DNA of 6,836 bases from Ruminococcus sp. UBA3665. Lineage in GTDB: Bacteria > Bacillota > Clostridia > Oscillospirales > Ruminococcaceae. The DNA lies in contig DFJS01000028.1 in NCBI GenBank assembly GCA_002373165.1, positions 1-6,836 of the forward strand. The letters run 5' to 3'. This document shows, in pieces, positions 1 through 5,755 of this stretch. The notes under the pieces are model-generated. The model did no database searches. It was not told the DNA's origin and was given only the letters and a program-made list of their open reading frames with translations. A program made the translations under genes and the position numbers. Positions within the stretch are counted from its first letter, which is position 1. Every line of letters begins with the position of its first letter.

Positions 1-400
1 TGCTGATGCTTGTCAGAGCGGCACACTCATAAAATGCGCCTTCTCCGATGTTTGTTACACTATCCGGCAGCTGAATTTCTGGCAGTGCGCTGCATACAGC
101 GAACGCATATTTTCCGATGCTTGTCACAGTTTTCGGAATTGTAATTTCTTTCAGAGCTTCACAGCCGCGGAAAGTATACTCTCCTATTTCGGTAAGATTT
201 TCCGGAAGTGTAATCGCTGTCAGAGCGGCACAGTTATAGAATGCCACACTGCCCAGTCTGTCCATTTTTTTCGGAAGATTGATTTCTTTCAGATTTGTAC
301 AGCCGTAAAAGGCATAGTTTTCAATCGTAGTGAGCGATTCCGGAAGACTCACGGAAGTCAGTGCTGTATAATTATAAAATGCCGATTTTCCAATGCTGGT
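1..400 (-). repeat. Tandem 69-bp units encoding 23-residue BspA-type leucine-rich repeats
   Basis: Residues 946-1078 of the surface protein fall into five full 23-residue units and a partial sixth. The units read TSIGKSAFYNYTALTSVSLPESL-like, with a shared pattern of xxIGxxAFxxCxxLxxIxLPxxl. The DNA units have diverged, so this is an old protein repeat and not a recent microsatellite-like expansion. The run continues past the left edge. Confidence 0.9.
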
Positions 401-3235
401 TGCGCCGTCTTCCACAACTACTTTCAGGATAGAATCTGCCTGATCTGCCCACGGCGCAGGAGAAGTCGAAGAATACGTTGTCATATCGCCTGTACCGCTG
501 ATTGTCAGCACGCCGTCAGCAAGCGACCATGTCAGATGTTCGCCGCATTTATTGGTGTTTTCCTCTTCTTTGGCGGCATCCAGCGAAATGAAGGTGTAGC
601 CGTATTTTTCGGCATGAGCCTGTGCTGTGGATTTGCTGTAGCCGCTGATTTCTGTACCGTCAGTGAACACATAACTGCTGTCATAGATTTCACATTCCGG
701 GTTCAGAATGGAAATAGTCTTGATGGAGGATATTTCAAAAGCATATTGTTCTATTTTCTTTACGCTGGCCGGCAGGTCAAGAGCCGTCTGACTGGTGCAG
801 AGATAAAAAGCAGAATTGCCGATTTCTGTGACAGTATCCGGAATGGAATCCAGAGTCATATTTTTGCAGGCGTAAAAAGCAGAACTGCCGATTCTGGTAA
901 TACCGGGTTCGAGGACTAATTTTTTAATATCATCACGAACACTTAACCAAGGCAGGGGTGTAGCTTTATAATCTGTCATTGCACCTGTGCCGCTGATGGT
1001 CAGTGTACCATCGGCAGAGAATTTCCATGTCAGATTTTCGCCGCAGGAACCGCTGCCTTCTTTGATGCCGCAGTCGGTACAGCTGCGCCATTGATAGCCG
1101 CTGCTGTCGGCTGCCCAGTCGCTCCAGTGATGTTCCTCTGTTGTTTCGTGACCGCAGACCGAACAGCGTACCAGATGAGTTGCAGCATCAATAGGCTCTG
1201 CCGTGTTGGTATGTGTCAGCTGATTTGCCTGTACTGTGACATTGACAGAATGATTTCCGCCGCAGCTGTAAGTATAGGAACAGGTATTCTCCGTCATGCA
1301 CAGGATATTATTCTTGATAATGCCTCCTGTCAGGTTGGAAATTCTGGAAGTATCTATGCCGAATTGTTTTAATCCGTCGCAGCTGATTGTATCAAGTGTG
1401 AATACGCAGTCTGTGCAGGAGAAGCTTGTCAGCTTCGGGAAAATGCTGAGGTCGGGTGCCAGCAGGGTGACATTGCTTAATGTCAGGCTTTCCAGATTGG
1501 AAAAGCGTTTGAGACTTTCAAGCGGGAACAGCTGTGCAGTATTGCCGTTTCCGGTAATTTCAAGGCTGGTGACAGCATTGGCTTCGGCATCGGAGAGCAC
1601 CTGATTGCCGTCGGTATCGTATCCCCGGAGACTTTCGAGAATTTCGCTGCTGAATGTCTGGGTATTGAGTGCCATGCCGTTGTTGGTGAAGGCTTTAATA
1701 CAGAACAGGTTGTTTTCAGATCCGAAATCACTCCAGGAAGCATAACTGTCGGTGTCAGGATAATAAGAGCCAAAATAAGAAAGTCCGGTAAAATCTGCTG
1801 TGCTGGCTCCGGCCGGGGGAGAATAAGAATAATATTTAATAGCATTGTGGAATCCGGAATCTTTCGATGTCAGTACAACAGAAAATTTTGTTCCCTTTTT
1901 GACAGAAACCGGCGTATCCAGCTTGACAGTATGATATCCTCTATAAGGCTGTGATGTATCCTGAGAAATCGTCAGTGTGCCGTTGACAGGTGAACCTGCG
2001 GCCACATCTGTGTAGACAGAAAGCGTATAAGTTGTATCGGCATTGTAAGTCCAGAAAGATACTGCTGTGATATTTTCGTCTTTGCTGGCAGCAAACACAT
2101 TTCCGGCAGCATAGCCGTTATAGATGTTATAACGGTAAGAATCCTCACCTACTGCCGCATCATACTGATAGTTAGTATCATAATTATTTTTGGGTTCTGC
2201 CTGAAAAGATGCTGCATAGTCAATAATGGCATTATCATAAGAAAGCCAGAAATAACCGTCTCCGTGAGACAAGCTTCCCCAGCTGTTCTTGCAGAGCCAT
2301 GCACCGTCGTGTTCGGGTTTGGCAATACCGAAATTGTTTTTGGAAAAACTGTCATCCCAGCCCACCAGCGTGACGGCATGATTAGAGAAATAGCCTTCGC
2401 TTTCGTTATATGTAATAGGGCAGTAATAAGCTTTTCCCTGATATCCATATCCGGGATAGGCCGTTCCGTACTGTGCACCAGTGAAATAAGTATCATCTTC
2501 ATAAAAGTTGATATACATTGCGCCAGAATCCATCAGAGCTTTTTTGACAGATTCTCTGTCATCTGTATCATAGAATTCTATATCCTGTACATGAACGCGG
2601 GAATTATAACGATAGGTTTCGGCAATGGAACTTTCTTTCGTAACCGCAGGCATATTTTTTTCCAGTTCCGGGCCCATCCAGGCACTAAGTGCGCTTGCGG
2701 AACGATAAGCACTGCCTCCGGCATTATAGGGGTCTTCTCTTTTTATTCCCAGATAGCGGAAAATATCAGACGAATTTGTAGAATAGTTCAGGGTAAACCA
2801 TACCAGATGAGATTCTGAAAGATCCGGTTCGCCGGTAAAACCATATTTTTCTACACCATTGACAATCATATTGGATTCGACAGAGGCCAGCGTGGCATGT
2901 GCCCAGCATGTGCCTGTTGTATCCTGATCTTTCACTGTCAGGGGAATCAGGCTTTCGTCCTTAAGACTGTAAGAGGACGGGAGATTTAAAGACCTTTCGC
3001 CGTAATCCGGCATCAGGTCAGGAGTTACCTCATTTCCGTCTTCGTCTGCAAAACGAACCGGAGCTTCACCGTAGGCCGACGGCATACCGGTCAGCATATG
3101 AATAGACTGGCTGCCATCGGCAACTTCCTCTTCCTCCGCATGAACTGTCAGCAAAAATTCTGCCGGAATAAAAGACATCGACAGAGAAGCCGCAGTCAGA
3201 AACGAGAAAATCCGGGTATTGATATTTTGTTTCAA
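1..3235 (-). CDS. Secreted C1-family cysteine protease with lectin-like, EF-hand and BspA-type LRR domains (3' end beyond the window)
   Basis: The frame is open for 1078 codons and continues past the left edge. Seen: a signal peptide (residues 1-33, ending VHA before EEEE), then a papain-like domain with Gln104, Cys110 (GTCWAHA), His286 (NHAVTLVGW) and Asn317 (KNSWG), so the active site looks intact. The disulfide Cys of the classical QGxCGSCW motif is Thr107. A probable lectin-like domain follows (about 355-510), then an EF-hand loop (Asp540-Glu551, DTDGNQVLSDAE) and a leucine-rich stretch. Next come two CxxC pairs (Cys691/694, Cys719/722), and two modules starting at Cys731 and Cys897 lead into 23-residue LRR_5 repeats. 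Known: such proteins are exported by gut Firmicutes, and BspA repeats are linked to adhesion. Inferred: an extracellular or surface protease-adhesin; its substrate and anchoring (dockerin, sortase or other) are unknown. TTG at 3235 is chosen because it follows AAAGGA at normal spacing; the nearby ATGs are out of frame or lie inside the signal peptide. Confidence 0.9.
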   Translation of the reverse strand, partial: MKQNINTRIFSFLTAASLSMSFIPAEFLLTVHAEEEEVADGSQSIHMLTGMPSAYGEAPVRFADEDGNEVTPDLMPDYGERSLNLPSSYSLKDESLIPLTVKDQDTTGTCWAHATLASVESNMIVNGVEKYGFTGEPDLSESHLVWFTLNYSTNSSDIFRYLGIKREDPYNAGGSAYRSASALSAWMGPELEKNMPAVTKESSIAETYRYNSRVHVQDIEFYDTDDRESVKKALMDSGAMYINFYEDDTYFTGAQYGTAYPGYGYQGKAYYCPITYNESEGYFSNHAVTLVGWDDSFSKNNFGIAKPEHDGAWLCKNSWGSLSHGDGYFWLSYDNAIIDYAASFQAEPKNNYDTNYQYDAAVGEDSYRYNIYNGYAAGNVFAASKDENITAVSFWTYNADTTYTLSVYTDVAAGSPVNGTLTISQDTSQPYRGYHTVKLDTPVSVKKGTKFSVVLTSKDSGFHNAIKYYSYSPPAGASTADFTGLSYFGSYYPDTDSYASWSDFGSENNLFCIKAFTNNGMALNTQTFSSEILESLRGYDTDGNQVLSDAEANAVTSLEITGNGNTAQLFPLESLKRFSNLESLTLSNVTLLAPDLSIFPKLTSFSCTDCVFTLDTISCDGLKQFGIDTSRISNLTGGIIKNNILCMTENTCSYTYSCGGNHSVNVTVQANQLTHTNTAEPIDAATHLVRCSVCGHETTEEHHWSDWAADSSGYQWRSCTDCGIKEGSGSCGENLTWKFSADGTLTISGTGAMTDYKATPLPWLSVRDDIKKLVLEPGITRIGSSAFYACKNMTLDSIPDTVTEIGNSAFYLCTSQTALDLPASVKKIEQYAFEISSIKTISILNPECEIYDSSYVFTDGTEISGYSKSTAQAHAEKYGYTFISLDAAKEEENTNKCGEHLTWSLADGVLTISGTGDMTTYSSTSPAPWADQADSILKVVVEDGATSIGKSAFYNYTALTSVSLPESLTTIENYAFYGCTNLKEINLPKKMDRLGSVAFYNCAALTAITLPENLTEIGEYTFRGCEALKEITIPKTVTSIGKYAFAVCSALPEIQLPDSVTNIGEGAFYECAALTSIS

Positions 3236-3241
3236 GATATC

Positions 3242-3250
3242 ATTCCTTTC
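3242..3250 (-). promoter_or_regulatory. Ribosome binding site that fixes the TTG start of the surface protease
   Basis: Read on the minus strand, GAAAGGAAT precedes the TTG at 3235 with about 8 nt between the GGA and the start. An ATG just after the GGA (ATGATATCTTGA) is out of frame and hits a stop after three codons, so TTG is the start that keeps both the signal peptide and the reading frame. Confidence 0.75.
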
Positions 3251-3282
3251 ATGGTAAAATTCATAAACATTCGACATGTTAT

Positions 3283-3311
3283 ATTATAGCATATTTGCAA
3301 AATCCTGTCAA
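3283..3311 (-). promoter_or_regulatory. Sigma-A promoter of the surface protease gene
   Basis: On the minus strand, TTGACA (3306-3311) and TATAAT (3283-3288) both match the vegetative consensus 6/6, with exactly 17 bp between them. The predicted transcript starts about 40 nt before the TTG codon. This suggests strong housekeeping expression with no sporulation sigma factor, unlike the yabP promoter nearby. No operator is obvious. Confidence 0.9.
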
Positions 3312-3379
3312 GAATGCAGAGACGGCCATCCGGCCGGAACAACAGAGAATTTTCAGCTTAAAATCCGGAAATTTTTATG

Positions 3380-3417
3380 AAAAAATCCGGCGCATACTCT
3401 GACAGCATGTGCCGGAT
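3380..3417 (-). terminator. Rho-independent terminator after yabR
   Basis: On the minus strand, ATCCGGC (3417-3411) pairs with GCCGGAT (3391-3385). The stem extends inwards through an A-C mismatch and a CATGC/GTATG helix to a TGTCAGA loop, and is followed by a T-run (3384-3380). It lies about 20 bp past the yabR stop and separates the yabPQ-divIC-yabR cluster from the surface protease gene. Confidence 0.88.
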
Positions 3418-3437
3418 GATTGATTTTTTCAGATAAT

Positions 3438-3878
3438 TTAACGGGAACGTCTGCGTGATTTGTTTTTTCTGTCTGTAATGCGTTTGATATCGCCCATTTT
3501 TTCTTCGCTGTTCTGTTTAAAGCGGTTCATCATATCTTCAAAACTCATTTCCGATTCGGGTTTCTGAGGTTTGGGGTCCCAGACAGCACCTCTGTCGCGG
3601 TTTTGTCTTTTGGGCGGACGGGGCTTTTCTTCCTGCGGTATTGCTTTTTTGATGGACATGCTGATTTTGCCCTGTTCGTTAATTTGCAGAACCACAACTT
3701 TGACGCTCTGGCCTTCGGTCAGAAATTCGCGGATATCATTCACAAATGTATTCGCTACTTCAGAAATATGTACCATGCCTGTAATGGGCTTGGCATCTTC
3801 CTGTTCCACTTCCACAAATGCGCCGTAATTGGTAATGCTTCTTACCTTGCCTTCGTAAATTTTTCCTGTTTCCAGCAT
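3438..3878 (-). CDS. yabR: S1-domain RNA-binding protein, YabR family
   Basis: 146 residues. Residues 1-75 form one S1 (OB-fold) RNA-binding domain: GKIYEGKVRSITNYGAFVEV is the typical first strand pair, followed by GMVHISEVA and GQSVKVVVLQIN...ISMSIK. The rest is a hydrophilic, basic tail with a proline-rich section (EEKPRPPKRQ) and a C-terminal run of Arg/Lys/Ser (KNKSRRRSR), probably extra nucleic-acid contacts. Known: YabR-type proteins sit downstream of divIC in many Firmicutes and are thought to bind RNA or the ribosome; their precise role is poorly defined. It lies 35 bp after divIC with no promoter visible in the gap, so it is probably cotranscribed. AGGAGG sits 13 nt before the ATG, unusually far, with a small inverted repeat in the gap. 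Confidence 0.92.
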   Translation of the reverse strand: MLETGKIYEGKVRSITNYGAFVEVEQEDAKPITGMVHISEVANTFVNDIREFLTEGQSVKVVVLQINEQGKISMSIKKAIPQEEKPRPPKRQNRDRGAVWDPKPQKPESEMSFEDMMNRFKQNSEEKMGDIKRITDRKNKSRRRSR

Positions 3879-3897
3879 TGTTCTGAAAGAACCTCCT
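3879..3897 (-). promoter_or_regulatory. yabR ribosome binding site with mini-hairpin before the start codon
   Basis: On the minus strand, AGGAGG (3897-3892) is followed by GTTCT-TTC-AGAAC, a perfect 5-bp stem with a 3-nt loop (3892-3880), then one A and the ATG. The last G of the Shine-Dalgarno is the first base of the stem. If folded, the hairpin would shorten the 13-nt gap. Confidence 0.6.
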
Positions 3898-3913
3898 GTT
3901 TTTTAGATTTTTT

Positions 3914-4225
3914 TTATTTGTCTCGGGATGTATCATAATAACGCCGCTCGTCCGGGTAAGCATAATTTCCGGATTCGACAGCAAGCTTTTCCATATAGCG
4001 GCCGATGTCATCAGAGGCAATCAGTTCGGCAAGCTCTTCATTCTGTGCAGAAAGAACTTCAATATTTTCGTCAATCCGGGCAAGTTCCTTCTTTTTTTCT
4101 ACAATTGAATTTTGTACAGTGATGATAGAAACAGTGCAGAATATTGCAAACATAGCCAGTGCTGCGCCAATCAGCATTCTGAACAGAAGCGGCTGACGGG
4201 CACCTGTTTTTTTTCTGTTCGGCAT
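3914..4225 (-). CDS. divIC: Septum formation initiator, DivIC/FtsB family
   Basis: 103 residues from the chosen start. Layout: a short basic cytoplasmic N-terminus (MPNRKKTGAR), one membrane segment (about 13-36), a heptad-like coiled coil (about 37-72, VEKKKELARIDENIEVLSAQNEELAELI), and a C-terminal segment, IGRYMEKLAVESGNYAYPDERRYY, matching the family's conserved ending. Known: DivIC forms a complex with FtsL and DivIB (FtsB/FtsL/FtsQ) that activates septal peptidoglycan synthesis at the division ring. A longer reading frame reaches an ATG at 4273, but the ATG at 4225 has GAGGGA six bases upstream, and the extension would overlap the -10 element of the promoter. Its own sigma-A promoter fits a gene needed in growing cells, while the genes upstream look sporulation-controlled. 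Confidence 0.9.
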   Translation of the reverse strand: MPNRKKTGARQPLLFRMLIGAALAMFAIFCTVSIITVQNSIVEKKKELARIDENIEVLSAQNEELAELIASDDIGRYMEKLAVESGNYAYPDERRYYDTSRDK

Positions 4226-4264
4226 AATTGTCCCTCGCTTTACATATGAAATGCCTGTAATTTT

Positions 4265-4293
4265 ATTATACACTTGTCAGGGATATCTTGCAA
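4265..4293 (-). promoter_or_regulatory. Sigma-A promoter of divIC-yabR
   Basis: On the minus strand, TTGCAA (4288-4293, 4/6) and a perfect TATAAT (4265-4270) are separated by 17 bp. It lies in the 97-bp gap between yabQ and divIC. This would allow vegetative expression of divIC and yabR independently of yabPQ. No terminator is evident after yabQ, so read-through from yabP is also possible. Confidence 0.8.
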
Positions 4294-4322
4294 GCAGTTT
4301 TTCAGATTTTTTTTTGACAATA

Positions 4323-4703
4323 TTATTTTTTGGCGTGTTTCACAAAACTTGCCACTAGTTTTTTACAAATCCGTGCAAAACTATCCCAGAGCCGCAGGAC
4401 AGGCCGTCCCAGAATGCATTCATAAAGAACCATGCCGCACGCACAGCCAATGACATAATACATGCGGAAGTCTCCGCGGGCAAATGCGCTGGCATAGCAT
4501 AAAAGCAGAAAACTGACAAAAATCAGATAAAAAATATCTTCCAGCATGACGGCTGCCCAGTGATGCGGCAGCACCCGGCGCAGCAGCCGGAAACAATCCC
4601 ATGCAATGCCTGCCGGAATTCCCAGCAGTACTGCGCCCCCCAGCAAAAGCAGCTCTTCCTGCACGGTATAGAACGTTTCCGGAATCAGTTTCAGCATCTG
4701 CAT
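4323..4703 (-). CDS. yabQ: Spore cortex biosynthesis membrane protein YabQ
   Basis: 126 residues with three clear hydrophobic segments: about 18-36 (LLLLGGAVLLGIPAGIAWD), 53-73 (ending before FARGDFR) and 79-96 (MYYVIGCACGMVLYECIL). The patterns GIPAGIAWDCFRLLRR, LEDIFYLIF and GDFRMYYVIGCACGMVLY are the recognisable YabQ family signature. Known: in B. subtilis YabQ is a mother-cell membrane protein needed for spore cortex formation. The Bacillus protein is longer (about 200 residues, more membrane segments); this shorter form ends in a basic tail (KKLVASFVKHAKK). Its ATG overlaps the yabP stop in the sequence TAATG, and there is no strong Shine-Dalgarno close by, so translation is probably coupled to yabP. 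A second in-frame ATG two codons later could also serve as the start. Confidence 0.87.
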   Translation of the reverse strand: MQMLKLIPETFYTVQEELLLLGGAVLLGIPAGIAWDCFRLLRRVLPHHWAAVMLEDIFYLIFVSFLLLCYASAFARGDFRMYYVIGCACGMVLYECILGRPVLRLWDSFARICKKLVASFVKHAKK

Positions 4704-4990
4704 TACCGGAATAATTTCCCCAGCAGGGAAACAGGCGACTGCTTGTCTTTATCGCCGTACTGAAGCGACCAGATATCGCCTTCTACAGCAAGCGAGCCTT
4801 CTTCAATGCTGATAGTATTAATATGCAGTTCCCGGCCTGTAATTGTCAGTTCGCCCATTTTGGTATAGAGTACAATTTCGCGTTCGTCAAAACGGTCAAT
4901 ATCTGTAATGCCGGAGACAGAAAGCAGTTTGCGGTTTTCCAGTGTGATCAGATGCGGCGTACCGGGAGCAAGTTCGGGTTCCTGTCCCAT
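4703..4990 (-). CDS. yabP: Sporulation protein YabP (YabP/YqfC family)
   Basis: 95 residues, close to the Bacillus length of about 100. Family features in order: HLITLENRKLLSVSGITDIDRFDEREIVLYTKMGELTI (the H-x-L-x-LENR-k-L-x-v-x-G-V motif and following strands), then GRELHINTISIEEGSLAVEGDIWSLQY, and a C-terminal SLLGKLFR. No signal peptide or membrane segment is seen. Known: YabP is made in the mother cell under sigma-E and belongs to the spore-coat-related YabP/YqfC family; its relative YqfC works with YqfD. The frame stays open far upstream, but ATG 4990 is chosen because AGGAGG lies 7 nt before it and because the upstream part contains the promoter. It overlaps yabQ by one base, so the two form an operon. 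Confidence 0.92.
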   Translation of the reverse strand: MGQEPELAPGTPHLITLENRKLLSVSGITDIDRFDEREIVLYTKMGELTITGRELHINTISIEEGSLAVEGDIWSLQYGDKDKQSPVSLLGKLFR

Positions 4991-5019
4991 AATCATCCCT
5001 CCTGTAATCCGTTTGCTAT

Positions 5020-5048
5020 ACTGTATGCGGCAGTACGGCAGAAAATGC
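5020..5048 (-). promoter_or_regulatory. Sigma-E-like promoter of yabPQ
   Basis: On the minus strand, the -10 element CATACAGT (5020-5027) fits the sigma-E consensus CATACAnT at every fixed position. GCATTTT (5042-5048) sits 14 bp upstream and is near the -35 consensus (kmATATT-like). Known: B. subtilis yabP and yabQ are mother-cell genes. Overlapping inverted repeats (GCGGCA at 5027-5032 with TGCCGC at 5046-5051) span the same stretch and might be incidental or an operator. Confidence 0.65.
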
Positions 5049-5084
5049 CGCGGACAAAAAAATATTTTTTTGCTGATTTTTCCA

Positions 5085-5114
5085 GTATGATTTTCAGAAA
5101 AGCTGCACATACTA
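5085..5114 (+). promoter_or_regulatory. Possible sigma-G-like promoter of the DUF378 gene
   Basis: GTATG (5085-5089), an 18-bp spacer, then CATACTA (5108-5114). This agrees with the forespore sigma-G pattern GnATR-N18-CATnnTA. I found no convincing sigma-A pair in the same stretch: TATGAT at 5086-5091 lacks a usable -35. The motif is short, so chance agreement is possible. Confidence 0.45.
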
Positions 5115-5117
5115 TCC

Positions 5118-5148
5118 CTGTGAGTGAATTTTTCCAAAACACTCACAG
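5118..5148 (+). promoter_or_regulatory. 9-bp perfect hairpin in the DUF378 leader
   Basis: CTGTGAGTG (5118-5126) and CACTCACAG (5140-5148) are exact reverse complements around a 13-nt A/T-rich loop. The hairpin ends two bases before the ribosome binding site AGAGG (5151-5155). There is no T-run after it, so it is not a typical terminator. If transcription starts from the promoter just upstream, the hairpin would form the very 5' end of the mRNA and could stabilise it. It could instead be a protein operator. Confidence 0.7.
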
Positions 5149-5162
5149 AAAGAGGTATCACC

Positions 5163-5399
5163 ATGAACAACAGTATATGGGATAAAATCTGTCTGACACT
5201 GCTGATTATCGGCGGTATCAACTGGGGACTTGTCGGTATTTTTGAATTTGATCTGGTGGCATGGCTGCTGGGCGGTTCGGCATCTGTACTGAGCAGGGCA
5301 GTTTACATTCTTGTAGCTGTCTCGGCGGTATGGTGTACAACGCTGTTATTCCGTCTGGATGACCACGAGAATCGCAATCAGATCCATTCTGTCGGCTAG
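5163..5399 (+). CDS. DUF378 (YuzA-like) small membrane protein
   Basis: 78 residues. Two hydrophobic segments: about 8-26 (KICLTLLIIGGINWGLVGI) and 43-64 (LSRAVYILVAVSAVWCTTLLF), joined by FEFDLVAWLLGGSASV. The motifs GGINWGLVG, FDLV and LSRxxYILV are the DUF378 hallmark. Function is unknown in the family; proteins are usually 60-80 residues with two membrane spans, which this matches. The hydrophilic end (DDHENRNQIHSVG) looks cytoplasmic or external and carries no motif I know. The frame has an earlier ATG at 5124, but that lies inside the leader hairpin; ATG 5163 has AGAGG 7 nt upstream. The gene is divergent from yabP and convergent with rpsT. A sigma-G-like element upstream hints at forespore expression, which is inference only. 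Confidence 0.88.
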   Translation: MNNSIWDKICLTLLIIGGINWGLVGIFEFDLVAWLLGGSASVLSRAVYILVAVSAVWCTTLLFRLDDHENRNQIHSVG

Positions 5400-5403
5400 G
5401 CCT

Positions 5404-5450
5404 GAAAAAAATAAAATGCCCTGTTCCCGGTGAGATGGGGGACAGGGCGT
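5404..5450. terminator. Bidirectional terminator between DUF378 and rpsT
   Basis: GCCCTGTTCCC (5418-5428) pairs with GGGGACAGGGC (5438-5448) over 11 positions, including one G-T wobble, with a 9-nt loop. On the minus strand it is followed by a long T-rich tail (5417-5404), ideal for rpsT, whose stop is about 20 bp away. On the plus strand the tail GTTTATTTAA is weaker but can serve the DUF378 gene. Confidence 0.92.
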
Positions 5451-5467
5451 TTATTTAATCAGATACA

Positions 5468-5722
5468 TTACGCATTCAGAAGCTTTGCCAGATGGGACTT
5501 CTTTCTTGCTGCATTGTTTTTGTGCAGAAGATTTTTAGCACATGCCTGGTCAACACGCTTGATTGCGAACTTGATCACTGCTTCTTTGTCAGCAGCATTA
5601 TTAGCAGCAGCTAATTCTGCTTTTTTGATGACTGTCTTGAGATTGGACTTTCTGGCCTTGTTGGCAGCAGCCTTGGTCTTGTTGACTTTTACTCTCTTCT
5701 TGGCAGATTTAATATTTGGCAT
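5468..5722 (-). CDS. rpsT: 30S ribosomal protein S20
   Basis: 84 residues, normal for the family. The N-terminus MPNIKSAKKRVKVNKTKAAANKARKS and the C-terminal KNLLHKNNAARKKSHLAKLLN are the strongly conserved ends of S20. The protein is Lys/Ala-rich, as expected for a three-helix protein that binds the 5' domain of 16S rRNA early in 30S assembly. The start is ATG 5722 with AGGAGGTG nearby; a longer frame back to 5746 would translate through the Shine-Dalgarno. The gene is single, with its own promoter, a leader of roughly 130 nt and its own terminator. It is divergent from gpr, as in B. subtilis. Known: S20 represses its own translation in Escherichia coli; whether that applies here is not known. 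Confidence 0.97.
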   Translation of the reverse strand: MPNIKSAKKRVKVNKTKAAANKARKSNLKTVIKKAELAAANNAADKEAVIKFAIKRVDQACAKNLLHKNNAARKKSHLAKLLNA

Positions 5723-5755
5723 TCCGGAAACACCTCCTTGAAACAAAAATCATTC

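Noticed and set aside
1..400. Regular repeats that could suggest a CRISPR array
   Set aside because: The period is 69 bp with diverged units and an open reading frame through every unit. They are protein leucine-rich repeats.
536..2818. Several open frames on the plus strand opposite the surface protease (for example 536-919 and 2264-2818)
   Set aside because: They lie wholly inside the well-supported minus-strand gene, lack good ribosome binding sites, and their translations show no recognisable domain. They are antisense shadows.
3322..3342. GGCC-rich inverted repeat in the gap before the surface protease promoter
   Set aside because: It has a very short stem, is not next to a T-run, and lies upstream of the promoter with no clear role.
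3571..3938. Plus-strand frames opposite yabR
   Set aside because: They are antisense to a clear S1-domain gene and have no start signals or known domains.
4226..4273. Earlier start for divIC
   Set aside because: It would translate through the -10 region of its own promoter, and the start at 4225 has a proper ribosome binding site and the usual family length.
4991..5221. N-terminal extension of yabP by 77 codons
   Set aside because: It has no family similarity, covers the sigma-E-like promoter, and the internal ATG has a perfect AGGAGG at good spacing.
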